Part shown: positions 7,592 to 16,560 of the stretch, piece after piece | Position numbering within the stretch: the stretch's first letter is position 1 | Layout of the letters: every line of letters starts with the position of its first letter | Assembly (NCBI GenBank): GCA_026393275.1 | Contig: JAPLAM010000055.1 | Coordinates: 39,967-103,966 of the forward strand | Direction of reading: 5' to 3' | DNA: 64,000 bases | DNA from: Arthrobacter sp. | Lineage (GTDB): Bacteria > Actinomycetota > Actinomycetes > Actinomycetales > Micrococcaceae | The notes under the pieces: generated by a model | The model's database searches: none | What the model saw: only the letters and a program-made list of their open reading frames with translations | Told to the model about the DNA's origin: nothing | Program-made: the position numbers and the translations under genes

Positions 7592-10267
7592 GTGAAGACT
7601 CCCAAATACGCGCTGGTGTTGCGCGCGGTGGCGGCCGCCGCCGTCGTGATCGCTGGATCGTCGCTGGCTGTCCCGGCCCTTGCGGAGGTCGGTCCGGCCG
7701 GGACGGCTACCGCGTCGCCCTCGCCATCCGTCGGCACCGGGCCAACTGGAGCGGCAACGGCCCAGGCGTCGCCGCCGACGCCGGCTTCGACGCCGGCCGC
7801 TGCGCCGTCACCCCAGGCCGGCATCAGCGACGCCGGGCTCGCCGAGGCGACTCGGCGGGACCTGGGCATGACGCTGGACGAATTCAACGCCGCGGGGGAG
7901 TTGGGAAGGCGCGCCGCTGACGCCGTACCGTCCCTGAGCGGACTGCCCGGCTATGTCGGGATCAGCCTGAAGGGCGGCAAAGTTGTCGTCGACGGCAGCG
8001 GCACCGAACTCCAGGCCCGGATCGACCAGCTGAACGCGACCGGCTCGCCCGTTTTTGAGCTCCACGCCCCCGCCGCTGCTGCGCCGAGTGCGCCGACCTC
8101 GCCGGCGGCTCCCGCCGCGGCTGAGCTCGTGGCCTCCAGCACCGAACAGCTCTTCCAGGACTATCTGAGGGAAGTCGGGGCCACGGGGCTGCAGGCCGTT
8201 GCCTACGCCGATGGTCACTTCGTCATCCGCACCGGGGGGATCAACACGCCCGAAGCCGGAGTGCCGGCTGTTGTGGACCCCGTTCTCCCGGTGATGCCGC
8301 CAACCGCCGCGGCTACGAACACCCTGGTTGCTCCCGTGCAGCCCGGCAAGATCTCTCCCGCTGAATTTGTTGCCCGGTACGCCAACGTCCAGCTCGAGAA
8401 GGCCGCGCCGGTCAAGACCGAGGCGGACGTCTACGGCGGGGAGGGATACGTCATGGATTCGGGATACGGGCGGACGATTTGCTCCACCGGCTTTGGCGCC
8501 TTCAGTCCGGCGGGACTGCCGGTGCTACTGACGGCAGGGCACTGCGCCGAAGGCGGCAAGGCCGCCGTCGTCGGGCTGGAGCCACCCACGTCCTCGATTG
8601 CCGGCGGTTCGCTGCCACTGCCCCGCGACCTCCCCAAGCTCGGCAGTTTCGGGTTCAGCCAGTTTGGCGGAGTCAATAATTCACCTGTGCTCAACCCAAA
8701 CTGGACAACGGGCGATGCGGGAGAGCCCGGCAACGTCGGCACCGATATCGCCGTAATCGAAAAGCTCGACGGCGGGGTCAACGCCCAGCCTGCCGTGACG
8801 AAGTGGGACAACGTGGCGAACCCGGCGCCGACGTCCGTGAAGATCATCGGCACGCTCGCCCCCGTGGCCGGCCAGGACGTCTGCCGCTCCGGGCGAACCA
8901 CGGGGTGGTCCTGCGGGACGGTGAGTGAGCTGGGAATCTACGTGGCCGGCGGCACCAGCCCCGGCGCTGCCGATGGCCGAGCATTCCGGGGTTTCCTTTC
9001 CAAGGACGTCAAGTCCGGCGGCGGCGACTCCGGCGGTCCGTGGATCAGCGGCAACTATGCCGTCGGCACCCACACGGGGGCCGAAAGTGCCGCCGGCAAG
9101 CAGGTCAGTGCCATTGCCACGACCCTGGAGGATGCCCTCACGCACATCCCCGACGTCCAACTGCAGCTCTTCCTCAACAAGCCCGAGCTCGCAGGGACCC
9201 CGAGCGGGGGCACCGTGTTGCCGAATGTCCTCATTCATGGGCGCGTGGCGGCCGCCCCCGCCTCGGCGGTAGCCCTCAACTCCAAGGTCCACATGGTTGG
9301 CTCGAACCATGAGACTGCCGATATCCCGGTCGATACCGCGGGAAACTGGTCATTCAACGCGCCGGCGGTCGAAGGAGCGTTCCAGTTCACCGCCGAGACC
9401 GTAAACGGCTACAGCCGTTCGGGGCCCACGACGTTCAGCCTGAACGTCTCGGAGTTGGTTGCACCCACGATCACCAGCCCCGCTCAGGGATCCAGCATTG
9501 CTGCCCCGGACCGCATCGAGGGAACCGGCACCCCGGGCAGCGTCGTGACCCTTTCGGGCGACTTGACCGGTTCCACGACCGTTGCGCCCGACGGGCAGTG
9601 GAGCGTTCCTTTGGACAGCCGGCCGACGACGTACGGCAAGATTTCTGTCTCGGTGGTCCAGGCGGCCACCGGACACGTGGACGGCCCAGCGACCACCTTA
9701 GAGTTCACCGTGCCGCCTCCGCGGCCGGCAGCAACAAGGACTTGGGACGGGCTCTCGTTCGCTCAGGACGCGCTACCGGCTGCCATCGCCGGGACCGGCG
9801 TCGACGGCGCAGAGGTCAGCGTGCAGATCGATGGGGTACAAATCGGTGCGGCGCGCACGGCCGGCGGATCCGGGGTTGGGGCGAAAGCCGTGGTCCCGTC
9901 CCTGGTACCGCAAGTGCTGGTGGCGGGCGGCAGCTGGAGCGTCCCCTTCCCGGCCGGTCTGGCCGTCGGCCCGCACGCCCTGGCTGTCTCGCAGTCGGTT
10001 GACGGCGTCGCGTCGTCGCCGGTCGAGTACAAATTCACGATCACCCCGGCTGCCACCCCGGCAACGGGCGCGGGCGCGGCCGCGGAGAGCGCAACACCGG
10101 CGGCAGCGCCGGACGCGGCCCCGGCGGCTCTGAACACACAAGGCAACCCGGCGGTGTTGGCCTACACCGGAGCCGGCGGGGTGCTTCCCACCGCCGGCGT
10201 GGCGGCAGGGGCCCTGCTGCTCGGCGGTGTCCTCATTGCCTTCAGCCGCCGCCGGAGGGTGCGCTAG
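7592..10267 (+). CDS. cell-wall-anchored S1-family (alpha-lytic-type) serine protease with Ig-like modules
   Basis: 891 residues. Signal peptide to about residue 33 (VPALA). Pro-region about 65-220, with TSLQ-like prodomain features (FQDYLREVGATGLQAVAYADGHFVI). The chymotrypsin-fold domain is about 275-520, with the triad His317 (LLTAGHCAEG), Asp385 (GTDIAVIEK) and Ser480 (GGGDSGGPW). Two or three bacterial Ig-like modules follow (about 530-820). The tail has a sorting signal LAYTG (856-860), a hydrophobic helix and RRRRVR, fitting class-E sortase anchoring. GTG start at 7592 with AAGG upstream. Converges on hmp with only 9 nt between stops. Confidence 0.88.
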   Translation: MKTPKYALVLRAVAAAAVVIAGSSLAVPALAEVGPAGTATASPSPSVGTGPTGAATAQASPPTPASTPAAAPSPQAGISDAGLAEATRRDLGMTLDEFNAAGELGRRAADAVPSLSGLPGYVGISLKGGKVVVDGSGTELQARIDQLNATGSPVFELHAPAAAAPSAPTSPAAPAAAELVASSTEQLFQDYLREVGATGLQAVAYADGHFVIRTGGINTPEAGVPAVVDPVLPVMPPTAAATNTLVAPVQPGKISPAEFVARYANVQLEKAAPVKTEADVYGGEGYVMDSGYGRTICSTGFGAFSPAGLPVLLTAGHCAEGGKAAVVGLEPPTSSIAGGSLPLPRDLPKLGSFGFSQFGGVNNSPVLNPNWTTGDAGEPGNVGTDIAVIEKLDGGVNAQPAVTKWDNVANPAPTSVKIIGTLAPVAGQDVCRSGRTTGWSCGTVSELGIYVAGGTSPGAADGRAFRGFLSKDVKSGGGDSGGPWISGNYAVGTHTGAESAAGKQVSAIATTLEDALTHIPDVQLQLFLNKPELAGTPSGGTVLPNVLIHGRVAAAPASAVALNSKVHMVGSNHETADIPVDTAGNWSFNAPAVEGAFQFTAETVNGYSRSGPTTFSLNVSELVAPTITSPAQGSSIAAPDRIEGTGTPGSVVTLSGDLTGSTTVAPDGQWSVPLDSRPTTYGKISVSVVQAATGHVDGPATTLEFTVPPPRPAATRTWDGLSFAQDALPAAIAGTGVDGAEVSVQIDGVQIGAARTAGGSGVGAKAVVPSLVPQVLVAGGSWSVPFPAGLAVGPHALAVSQSVDGVASSPVEYKFTITPAATPATGAGAAAESATPAAAPDAAPAALNTQGNPAVLAYTGAGGVLPTAGVAAGALLLGGVLIAFSRRRRVR

Positions 10268-10276
10268 CTCCCGCAG

Positions 10277-11485
10277 TTACTGGAAGTCTGCCAGCCAGAG
10301 GTCCGGGCCGAAGACCTCGTATTGGATGTCTTTGGCAGGTACCCCGCCGGCAATCAAGGCGCTCCGGACCGATTTCAGGAACGGCAAAGGGCCGCAGAGG
10401 TAGTACTCCGCGTCCTCGGGGAGTTCCACGGCGCTGACGTCCATGAACCCCGAAAACCGGGATTCAGGAGAATCGCTGACTTCGTCCGGATTGAGGAACC
10501 ACGTTGTCAACGTCCCGTCCGACAGTGCGGCCAGGTCTTCCCGGACCTGCGCCCGGAGCGGGAACGATTCCTCGCTGTCGTCGGCATGCAGGAGCATCAC
10601 GCGGCGTTGGGACCCGGACTTGACCAAGTGGGAGAGCATTCCGGCCATCGGTGTGATCCCGATTCCTGCGCTGGCCAGAACCAGGGGCCGGTCCGTGTAC
10701 TCCATCACCACGTCGCCGAACGGGGCCGAGAGCACCACCTCGTCGCCCACCTGGACGCCGCTGTTGAGCAGCGTGGACATCTCGCCGTCGGGAGTCGCGA
10801 GCCCGTGGACCCGCTTCACGGCGAACTGCCGGTGCTGGCCGTCGTCGGCCCTGGTCAGGCTGTACTGCCGGGGCTGCTGCACGCCGTCGGGCATGGTCAT
10901 CTTTACGGTCACGTACTGGCCCGGCAGGGATGGCTTGACGTCACGCTCGTCGGTGCGTTCGACGACGAAGGAGACGACGTCGGCCGTTTCCTGGATCCGC
11001 CGGGCCACTCGCCAGGTCCGCCAAATGGTCTCGGGCGCGAGGTGCACGGCACTGTACAGCCCGCGCTCCTTGTTGATGAGCAGGTTCGCCATCAGCCAGT
11101 AGACCTCGTCCCAGGCGGCGGCGACCTCCGGCGTGACCGCATCCCCCAGAACATCCACGATCGCCCACATCAGGTGGTCGTGGACAATCTGGTACTGGTC
11201 CGGACTCAGCCCCAGCGACACGTGCTTGTGGGACACCCGCGAGAGCAGGTGGTCCGGCACCTCGTCCGGCTTGTCCAAGAGCATGCCGGCGAACGCGGCA
11301 ATGGAGCCGGCGAGTGCCTGCTGCTGACGGCCGTCCGCCTGGTTTCCGCGGTTGAAGAGGCCGTCCAGAAGGTCCGGCCGCGCCTCGAACATATGGTTGT
11401 AGAAGCGCTTCGCGATCTCCTCGATGTGTTCTCCGACCACAGGCAGCGTTGCCTTGATGACGGGAACTGAGGCGTCTGAGAGCAT
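10277..11485 (-). CDS. hmp: flavohaemoglobin, nitric oxide dioxygenase
   Basis: 402 residues. The globin domain (1-140) has the proximal His in LLSRVSHKHVSLGL. The ferredoxin-reductase-like FAD domain has PGQYVTVKM and RQYSLTRAD, and the NAD domain has LASAGIGITPMAGML and YYLCGPLPFL. It converts NO plus O2 to nitrate with NAD(P)H and protects against nitrosative stress. Length is normal (about 400). The ATG at 11485 follows a GGAAGGATCC stretch. No NsrR or NorR gene is adjacent. Confidence 0.93.
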   Translation of the reverse strand: MLSDASVPVIKATLPVVGEHIEEIAKRFYNHMFEARPDLLDGLFNRGNQADGRQQQALAGSIAAFAGMLLDKPDEVPDHLLSRVSHKHVSLGLSPDQYQIVHDHLMWAIVDVLGDAVTPEVAAAWDEVYWLMANLLINKERGLYSAVHLAPETIWRTWRVARRIQETADVVSFVVERTDERDVKPSLPGQYVTVKMTMPDGVQQPRQYSLTRADDGQHRQFAVKRVHGLATPDGEMSTLLNSGVQVGDEVVLSAPFGDVVMEYTDRPLVLASAGIGITPMAGMLSHLVKSGSQRRVMLLHADDSEESFPLRAQVREDLAALSDGTLTTWFLNPDEVSDSPESRFSGFMDVSAVELPEDAEYYLCGPLPFLKSVRSALIAGGVPAKDIQYEVFGPDLWLADFQ

Positions 11486-11683
11486 GGTGGATCCTTCCGG
11501 TGCGACCGGTGTACCCGGCGGTGCGGGGGTGAATCAGCCCTTCCACGCTAACAGCCGGGGCGCGGCGCACTCCGGGCCGATCGGCCCTACGACGGGGGCA
11601 GAGGACGGTGTAGCCACGCGGTCCGGAGCCTGCCCGTAGCCCCGCCCGGACTGGCCCGGCACCGGCGCGGCACCCGGCGGTGC

Positions 11684-12100
11684 TCAGCCCTTGCGGTCCA
11701 GCAGCAGGTTGGTGATCCGGAGCGTGCACAGCCGTTCGCCGGCCTCATTGGTGATCAGCACCTCGTGGGTGGTCACCGTTCCGCCGAGGTGGATCGGGGT
11801 GGCGGTGATGGTCACGAGCCCCTCGCGGGCGGACTTGTGGTGCGTCGCCGAGACGTCCACCCCCACCGCGGTCTTGCCGAGCGTGCTGGCATGGATCACC
11901 GAAGCCCAGGAACCGACGGCCTCTCCCACCGCCAGCGAGGCGCCGCCGTGCAGCAGGCCGAACGACTGCCGGTTGCCTTCCACAGGCATCGTGGCCACGA
12001 CGCGCTCCACCGATTCCTCCACGATCTTGACGCCCATCTTCTCGTCAAGCTCGCCGAGGGTGATCTTCCACAGCTCGGTACCGCGGGGCTCGGGCGTCAT
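11684..12100 (-). CDS. hotdog-fold acyl-CoA thioesterase (PaaI/MenI-like)
   Basis: 138 residues. The hotdog signature is QSFGLLHGGASLAVGEAVGSWAS, with VGVDVSATHHKSAREGLV and a C-terminal strand RLCTLRITNLLL. This subgroup includes phenylacetyl/hydroxyphenylacetyl-CoA thioesterases and 1,4-dihydroxy-2-naphthoyl-CoA hydrolase (MenI). It is divergent from paaZ across a PaaR-like operator, which favours a role in phenylacetate CoA recycling. The men genes elsewhere in the window keep MenI possible. Confidence 0.82.
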   Translation of the reverse strand: MTPEPRGTELWKITLGELDEKMGVKIVEESVERVVATMPVEGNRQSFGLLHGGASLAVGEAVGSWASVIHASTLGKTAVGVDVSATHHKSAREGLVTITATPIHLGGTVTTHEVLITNEAGERLCTLRITNLLLDRKG

Positions 12101-12195
12101 AACGTTCTCCTCTGTGGCCGGAAATCCAAGGGCTCAGGCCGGATCGGGCGTGCGCAGCTAGTGTGCGTCAAGCCTCATTCATGTACTGTAGACAT

Positions 12196-12219
12196 ATTAC
12201 CGAACGGACGGTCAGTAAT
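12196..12219 (+). promoter_or_regulatory. PaaR-like operator between the thioesterase and paaZ genes
   Basis: A 24-bp imperfect palindrome with ATTAC/GTAAT ends and CCGAACGGACGGTCAG inside. It shares TTACCGA with the sites at 1678, 19470 and 31179. It lies 45-68 bp before the paaZ start and about 96 bp before the divergent thioesterase start, so it could control both. Binding by the local TetR protein is inferred. Confidence 0.7.
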
Positions 12220-12263
12220 GCTGGCCGTGTTGATCTTGCCCCCGTTGGAAGGACCCGTCAACG

Positions 12264-14375
12264 ATGACCACCACTGCAACTGCTCCGGAACCCACAGTAG
12301 ACACTGTCGAGATCGTTCCCAGCTACATCAAGGATTCCTGGTGGACGCCCGACGCCGCCTCCGCCACCGGCGCTGTCCCCGTCCTGGACGCCAGCACCGG
12401 TGAACTCCTCGCCAAGGTGAGCACCGAGGGACTAGACCTCGCCGCCGTCGTGGATTACGGACGCACCACCGGCCAGGCGGAACTCGGCAAGCTGACCTTC
12501 CACCAGCGCGCGCTGAAGCTTAAGGAGCTCGCCCAGTACCTCAACGGCCGTCGCGAGGAATTCTACGCGTTCTCGGCCCAGACCGGCGCGACCAAGATCG
12601 ACTCGATGGTCGACATCGACGGCGGCATCGGCGTCCTCTTCACGTTCGGCTCCAAGGGCCGGCGCGAACTCCCGAACTCGCAGGTGATCGTGGACGGCCC
12701 CATGGAGGTGCTGTCCAAGGACGGTTCCTTCGCCGGCGAACACATCTACACCCGCGTCCCCGGCGTCGCCGTTCAAATCAACGCCTTCAACTTCCCGGTC
12801 TGGGGCATGCTCGAGAAGTTCGCCCCGGCCTTCATCGCCGGCGTGCCCACGATCGTCAAGCCCGCCACCCCCACCGGCTACGTCACCGCCGCCGTGGTCA
12901 AGGCGATCATCGAATCCGGCATCCTGCCCAAGGGTTCGCTGCAGCTGATTTCCGGCTCGGTCCGCACAATGCTGGACCACCTGGACTACCGCGATATCGT
13001 GGCCTTCACCGGCTCCGCGTCCACCGCCAACACGCTCAAGTCGCACGCCAATGTGGTCAAGGGCGGGGTCCGCTTCACCTCGGAAACCGACTCCCTGAAC
13101 GCGTCGATCCTGGGCACCGACGCCGTCAAGGGCACCCCGGAATTCGACGCCTACGTCAAGTCCCTCGTCACGGAGATGACCTCCAAGGCCGGCCAGAAGT
13201 GCACCTCGATCCGCCGCGCCATCGTGCCGCAGGATCTGGTGCAGGACGTCGTTACCGCCGTAGGGGAGCGGATCAACGAGCGCATCGTTCTCGGTGACCC
13301 CCGCGCCGCAGGCGTCAACATGGGCGCCCTGGCTTCCCTGGAGCAGCTCGCCGATGTGCGCGCGGCCGTCCAGTCCATGCTCGACGCCGGCGGCGAACTC
13401 GCATACGGCACGCTCGATTCCCCTAAGGTCACCAGCGCGGACGGGAGCGTCGGCGTCGTCGAAAATGGCGCGTTTATGTCCCCCGTGCTGCTGAGCTGGG
13501 CCGATCCGGAAGCCGAAGAGGTCCACTCGCTGGAGGCCTTCGGCCCGGTCTCCTCGGTGATCGGCTACACGGACTTGGCCGACGCCGTCCGTCTCGCCGC
13601 ACGCGGCAGTGGATCCCTCGTCGCCACGGTCTGCACCAACGATCCTGAGGTTGCCCGCGAACTCGTCACCGGCATCGCAGCCCACCACGGCCGCGTGCAC
13701 ATGCTCAACCGTGAGGACGCCCGCAGCTCCACCGGCCACGGTTCACCGGTCCCGCACCTGGTCCACGGCGGTCCGGGCCGCGCCGGCGGCGGCGAGGAGC
13801 TCGGCGGCATCCGCTCCGTCCTGCACCACATGCAGCGCACCGCGATCCAGGGCTCACCGAACATGCTGACCGCCGTCACCGGTGTCTGGCACACCGGGGC
13901 CGACCGTAACTTCACGCTCGAGACCGAGGGCCAGCACCCGTTCCGGAAGCACCTGAGCACCCTGCACATCGGTGACGCAATGCGCTCCGAGCTGCGCGAA
14001 GTGACCCTGGACGAGATCACGAAGTTCGCCAACTCCACCGGCGACACCTTCTACGCCCACACCAACCAGGCGGCCGCCGAAGCCAACCCGTTCTTCCCGG
14101 GCATCGTGGCACACGGCTACCTGCTGCTGGCCTGGGGCGCCGGACTGTTCGTGGAGCCCGCACCGGGCCCGGTCCTGGCGAACTACGGCCTGGAGAGCCT
14201 GCGGTTCATCACCCCCGTGGCGGCCGGCGACTCGATCCGGGTCACCCTGACGGCCAAGAAGATCACCCCGCGCGAGACCGACGAGTACGGCGAGGTGGCC
14301 TGGGACGCCGTCCTGACCAACCAGAACGACGAGATCGTGGCCACCTACGACGTCCTCACGCTCGTGGAGAAGTAG
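12264..14375 (+). CDS. paaZ: bifunctional oxepin-CoA hydrolase / semialdehyde dehydrogenase PaaZ
   Basis: 703 residues with two domains. The aldehyde dehydrogenase (about 15-530) has Glu274 (FTSETDSLN) and nucleophile Cys313 (AGQKCTSIRR). The MaoC-type hydratase (about 550-700) has the Asp594/His599 pair (GDTFYAH) and GIVAHGYLL. The hydratase opens oxepin-CoA, and the dehydrogenase oxidises the resulting 3-oxo-5,6-dehydrosuberyl-CoA semialdehyde with NADP. Both active sites are intact. ATG at 12264 with GGAAGGA upstream. It forms its own transcription unit, apart from paaABCDE, behind its own operator. Confidence 0.95.
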   Translation: MTTTATAPEPTVDTVEIVPSYIKDSWWTPDAASATGAVPVLDASTGELLAKVSTEGLDLAAVVDYGRTTGQAELGKLTFHQRALKLKELAQYLNGRREEFYAFSAQTGATKIDSMVDIDGGIGVLFTFGSKGRRELPNSQVIVDGPMEVLSKDGSFAGEHIYTRVPGVAVQINAFNFPVWGMLEKFAPAFIAGVPTIVKPATPTGYVTAAVVKAIIESGILPKGSLQLISGSVRTMLDHLDYRDIVAFTGSASTANTLKSHANVVKGGVRFTSETDSLNASILGTDAVKGTPEFDAYVKSLVTEMTSKAGQKCTSIRRAIVPQDLVQDVVTAVGERINERIVLGDPRAAGVNMGALASLEQLADVRAAVQSMLDAGGELAYGTLDSPKVTSADGSVGVVENGAFMSPVLLSWADPEAEEVHSLEAFGPVSSVIGYTDLADAVRLAARGSGSLVATVCTNDPEVARELVTGIAAHHGRVHMLNREDARSSTGHGSPVPHLVHGGPGRAGGGEELGGIRSVLHHMQRTAIQGSPNMLTAVTGVWHTGADRNFTLETEGQHPFRKHLSTLHIGDAMRSELREVTLDEITKFANSTGDTFYAHTNQAAAEANPFFPGIVAHGYLLLAWGAGLFVEPAPGPVLANYGLESLRFITPVAAGDSIRVTLTAKKITPRETDEYGEVAWDAVLTNQNDEIVATYDVLTLVEK

Positions 14376-14414
14376 CCCCTTCCCGACGGTCCCGCAGGTC
14401 CGGCGGGTTTCTTC

Positions 14415-14447
14415 CAGACGCTCCTTCACGCAGTGAGGGAGCGTCTG
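14415..14447. repeat. stem-loop repeat after paaZ (GACGCTCC family)
   Basis: Arms 14415-14429 (cagacgctccttcac) and 14433-14447 (gtgagggagcgtctg) pair over 15 bp with one wobble and a 3-nt loop. It lies 40 nt past the paaZ stop, so it can act as its terminator. The same sequence family recurs at 52366-52480, which suggests a dispersed palindromic repeat. Confidence 0.65.
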
Positions 14448-14553
14448 CGTTGGGGCTGCAATACGGGAGGGAGCGTCGCGTGTCCGAGGGCGCAATCGGC
14501 AGGCTCTTTCCACCCGCTACCGGCGTAAAATTCACCCTGTAGGAGGTGGCGAA

Positions 14554-14961
14554 ATGACACTTGTCCTTAGTAAAGCCACAACAGTCCTACCAGTCGATGA
14601 TGCGGCGCGTGCCCGGCATTTCTACGCGGACACGCTGGGGCTCCCGCACCGTGGCGTGGCAGAGGACGGAAGCGAAATGTTCGGCTCAGACGGCGGCCCT
14701 ATGCTGCAGCTGATGCCAGTCAAGGATGGAATGCATTCAGAGCACACCACCCTGAGTTTCGAAGTCAGCGAGATTGAACGCACGGTCAAGGAGATGGAAG
14801 CCAGGGGCGTGACGTTCCAGGACTACGATCTCCCCGATCTCAAGACCGAGTACCACATTTGTGCAACTGATTCTGAGAAGTGCGCCTGGTTCATGGACAC
14901 CGAGCACAACATTCTCTGTGTGCACGAGAACATCACCACGGCAGCCGACTACCAGCTCTAG
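14554..14961 (+). CDS. VOC-superfamily (glyoxalase/extradiol dioxygenase fold) protein
   Basis: 135 residues with one VOC domain: VLPVDDAARARHFYADTLGLPHRG, MLQLMPVKDGMHSEHTTLSFEVSEIE and a C-terminal CAWFMDTEHNILCVHE. Candidate metal ligands are His in the SEHTTLSFEV strand and Glu/His in the last strand, so metal binding is possible but not certain. A strong AGGAGG lies 7 nt before the ATG. Monocistronic, closed by the terminator at 14984. Function unknown. Not glyoxalase I by length or motif. Confidence 0.8.
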   Translation: MTLVLSKATTVLPVDDAARARHFYADTLGLPHRGVAEDGSEMFGSDGGPMLQLMPVKDGMHSEHTTLSFEVSEIERTVKEMEARGVTFQDYDLPDLKTEYHICATDSEKCAWFMDTEHNILCVHENITTAADYQL

Positions 14962-14983
14962 GGCAGTCCCCGGCATCATGCCA

Positions 14984-15013
14984 AACAGCACCCCGGACAC
15001 CCGGGGTGCTGTT
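14984..15013 (+). terminator. rho-independent terminator after the VOC gene
   Basis: Perfect 13-bp arms, aacagcaccccgg (14984-14996) and ccggggtgctgtt (15001-15013), with a 4-nt loop acac. The stem runs into a T-rich stretch (gttcttcgtt). Confidence 0.8.
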
Positions 15014-15286
15014 CTTCGTTCGGCTGCCCAACCGCGCATCACGGCGCAGCTGGCACGTGCTACCCGTCTCCGGGTCTTCTGCCCGTGACAGGCATCCCTG
15101 GTGTAGTTTGGTTTCGATTTCCCGGCCGGCGGAGGCGAGGTGTGTCATGACCAATTTGCCGTTCGGGCCGTCGCCCACAGCCCGGTGTGGGCACTCACTT
15201 CCGGGCGCGAGGCCAATTGTGCCCTTGTCGGCCTCCCCGTTGTCTTTGGGCCGGCGGCTGTTGACGGGCCCGGGCCGCGAAGTCTG

Positions 15287-15655
15287 ATGGCGGCCTCTGA
15301 GCGGCGCAGTCCTCACGTTGTCTTGCTGCCCCGAACCAGGAACGGCAAGGTGGCCCTTGCCCTGGACCTCGTCGTGGCCGCTTTCCCGATCTGGGTCCTG
15401 CCCACCTGGTACCTCATAGCGTTCCTGGTGGGTGCCGGTGGGATGTTCGAGTCGCCCCGGGCGATAGCCGCGAACAGCATCTTCCAGACCCTCGTGGTCG
15501 CCGTCACCCTGGCCGTCAATCTGGCTGCACTGCTCCGCGCCAAGGATTACTCGATCCTGCTCGCGCTGGCCCTACTCCCGCTGTCCGCGGTGTTGGCGTA
15601 CATGGGCTGGTTCGCAGCCGTGAACGGTTTCCCGGGCGGTGCGGGGGCACTTTGA
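15287..15655 (+). CDS. small membrane protein of unknown function
   Basis: About 122 residues from the ATG at 15287 (MAASERRSPHVVLLPRTR). Three hydrophobic helices are predicted by eye: VALALDLVVAAFPIWVLPTW, IFQTLVVAVTLAVNLAALL and YSILLALALLPLSAVLAYMGW. An in-frame GTG at 15140 would add 49 Pro/Gly-rich residues. A 46-codon frame with a good GGAGGCGAGG ribosome site runs 15147-15287 in another phase, and its TGA overlaps this ATG, so the two may be coupled or the region frame-shifted. I do not recognise a family. Confidence 0.5.
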   Translation: MAASERRSPHVVLLPRTRNGKVALALDLVVAAFPIWVLPTWYLIAFLVGAGGMFESPRAIAANSIFQTLVVAVTLAVNLAALLRAKDYSILLALALLPLSAVLAYMGWFAAVNGFPGGAGAL

Positions 15656-15712
15656 CATGGACTCGCCGGTGGTCAGCAGTGAAAAGCGTTGCTTGGCCGT
15701 CAAAGTGCCCCC
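15643..15712. terminator. bidirectional inverted repeat between convergent genes
   Basis: Perfect 14-bp arms gggggcactttgac (15643-15656) and gtcaaagtgccccc (15699-15712) are separated by 42 nt. The left arm covers the stop of the membrane protein gene, and the right arm covers the last codons of the convergent DUF427 gene. The long loop makes it a weak classical terminator. Confidence 0.5.
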
Positions 15713-16560
15713 GGGGCGCTCGGCCCCGGACGGGACCAGGGCGTGACGGGGCGTTCCTGGAGAGTGCCGTTGACGGTCAGGTCGACCCGTTCGTTGAAGA
15801 AGCTGATCAGGCCGTGGATTTGGGCAGCATCCCGGAACCGCCGGTCATAGCTCCAGGCGATGTTCTGGCCGCTCTTCGCGCCCGGGTACGTCAAGTAACT
15901 CGCTTTGCCCTTGTACGGGCACACGGTCCACTTGGCGCTGTGCTCCATCAGGTCCAGCCGCACGTCGCCCGGCGGCAGGTAGTAGCGGACCGGGAGCATC
16001 GTCTCGTAAAGCAGTTGCGCGCCGTTGCTGCGGGCCAGCGTGACGCCGTCGAGCGCCACCTCCACCTCCGCGGACGACGCGCGGATGTCTACCCGGTGGA
16101 ACGGATCCCGCGGATGGCCGACAATCTCCTCGTCGTCCTCGAGCCAGTCGAAGGCGGCGAAATCCAGCACGACGTAGCCGTCCAGGTCCGGGTCCTCCGG
16201 CCGGAACGCGGCCCGGGAGGCAGCTGCCGACTGCGTCACGACGTCGAGTTCCTCACCAACGGCGGTGTGCTTGCCAAAGCCGGTCCGGGGATCCAGCACC
16301 GGAAGTGCGTCCCGCAACATTTTGAACCCGAGCTCGGGGACGTCGGCGCCGAGCGCAGCCGGTGCGCGGACCTCCGCCAGCAGTTCCGCTTCCGGCACGG
16401 CATAGATCGGGGTGACCCGGCGCGGCTCCCAGACCAGGTAGGCCTGCTGCGTGTCGACGACGGCGTCCCCGCCAAGGCTTGCCCGGATCCTTTTAGCGGT
16501 GGGCTCGTAGCGCAGCTGGGGGAAGGTTCCGAACATCATTTTGGAGAGTTTGGTGGCCAT
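15700..16560 (-). CDS. tandem DUF427-domain protein
   Basis: 286 residues from the ATG at 16560 (MATKLSKMMFGTFPQLRYEPT). It has two DUF427-like halves. The second is clear: VALDGVTLARSNGAQLLYETMLPVRYYLPPGDV, then KWTVCPYKGKASYLTYPG and IAWSYDRRF. The first half (about 20-130) is more divergent (DTQQAYLVWEPRRVTPIYAVPEAEL). The domain is common in actinobacteria, often near oxidoreductases, and has no assigned activity. A longer in-frame start at 16644 would begin inside the GGACATGC repeat patch and is rejected. Confidence 0.8.
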   Translation of the reverse strand: MATKLSKMMFGTFPQLRYEPTAKRIRASLGGDAVVDTQQAYLVWEPRRVTPIYAVPEAELLAEVRAPAALGADVPELGFKMLRDALPVLDPRTGFGKHTAVGEELDVVTQSAAASRAAFRPEDPDLDGYVVLDFAAFDWLEDDEEIVGHPRDPFHRVDIRASSAEVEVALDGVTLARSNGAQLLYETMLPVRYYLPPGDVRLDLMEHSAKWTVCPYKGKASYLTYPGAKSGQNIAWSYDRRFRDAAQIHGLISFFNERVDLTVNGTLQERPVTPWSRPGPSAPGAL

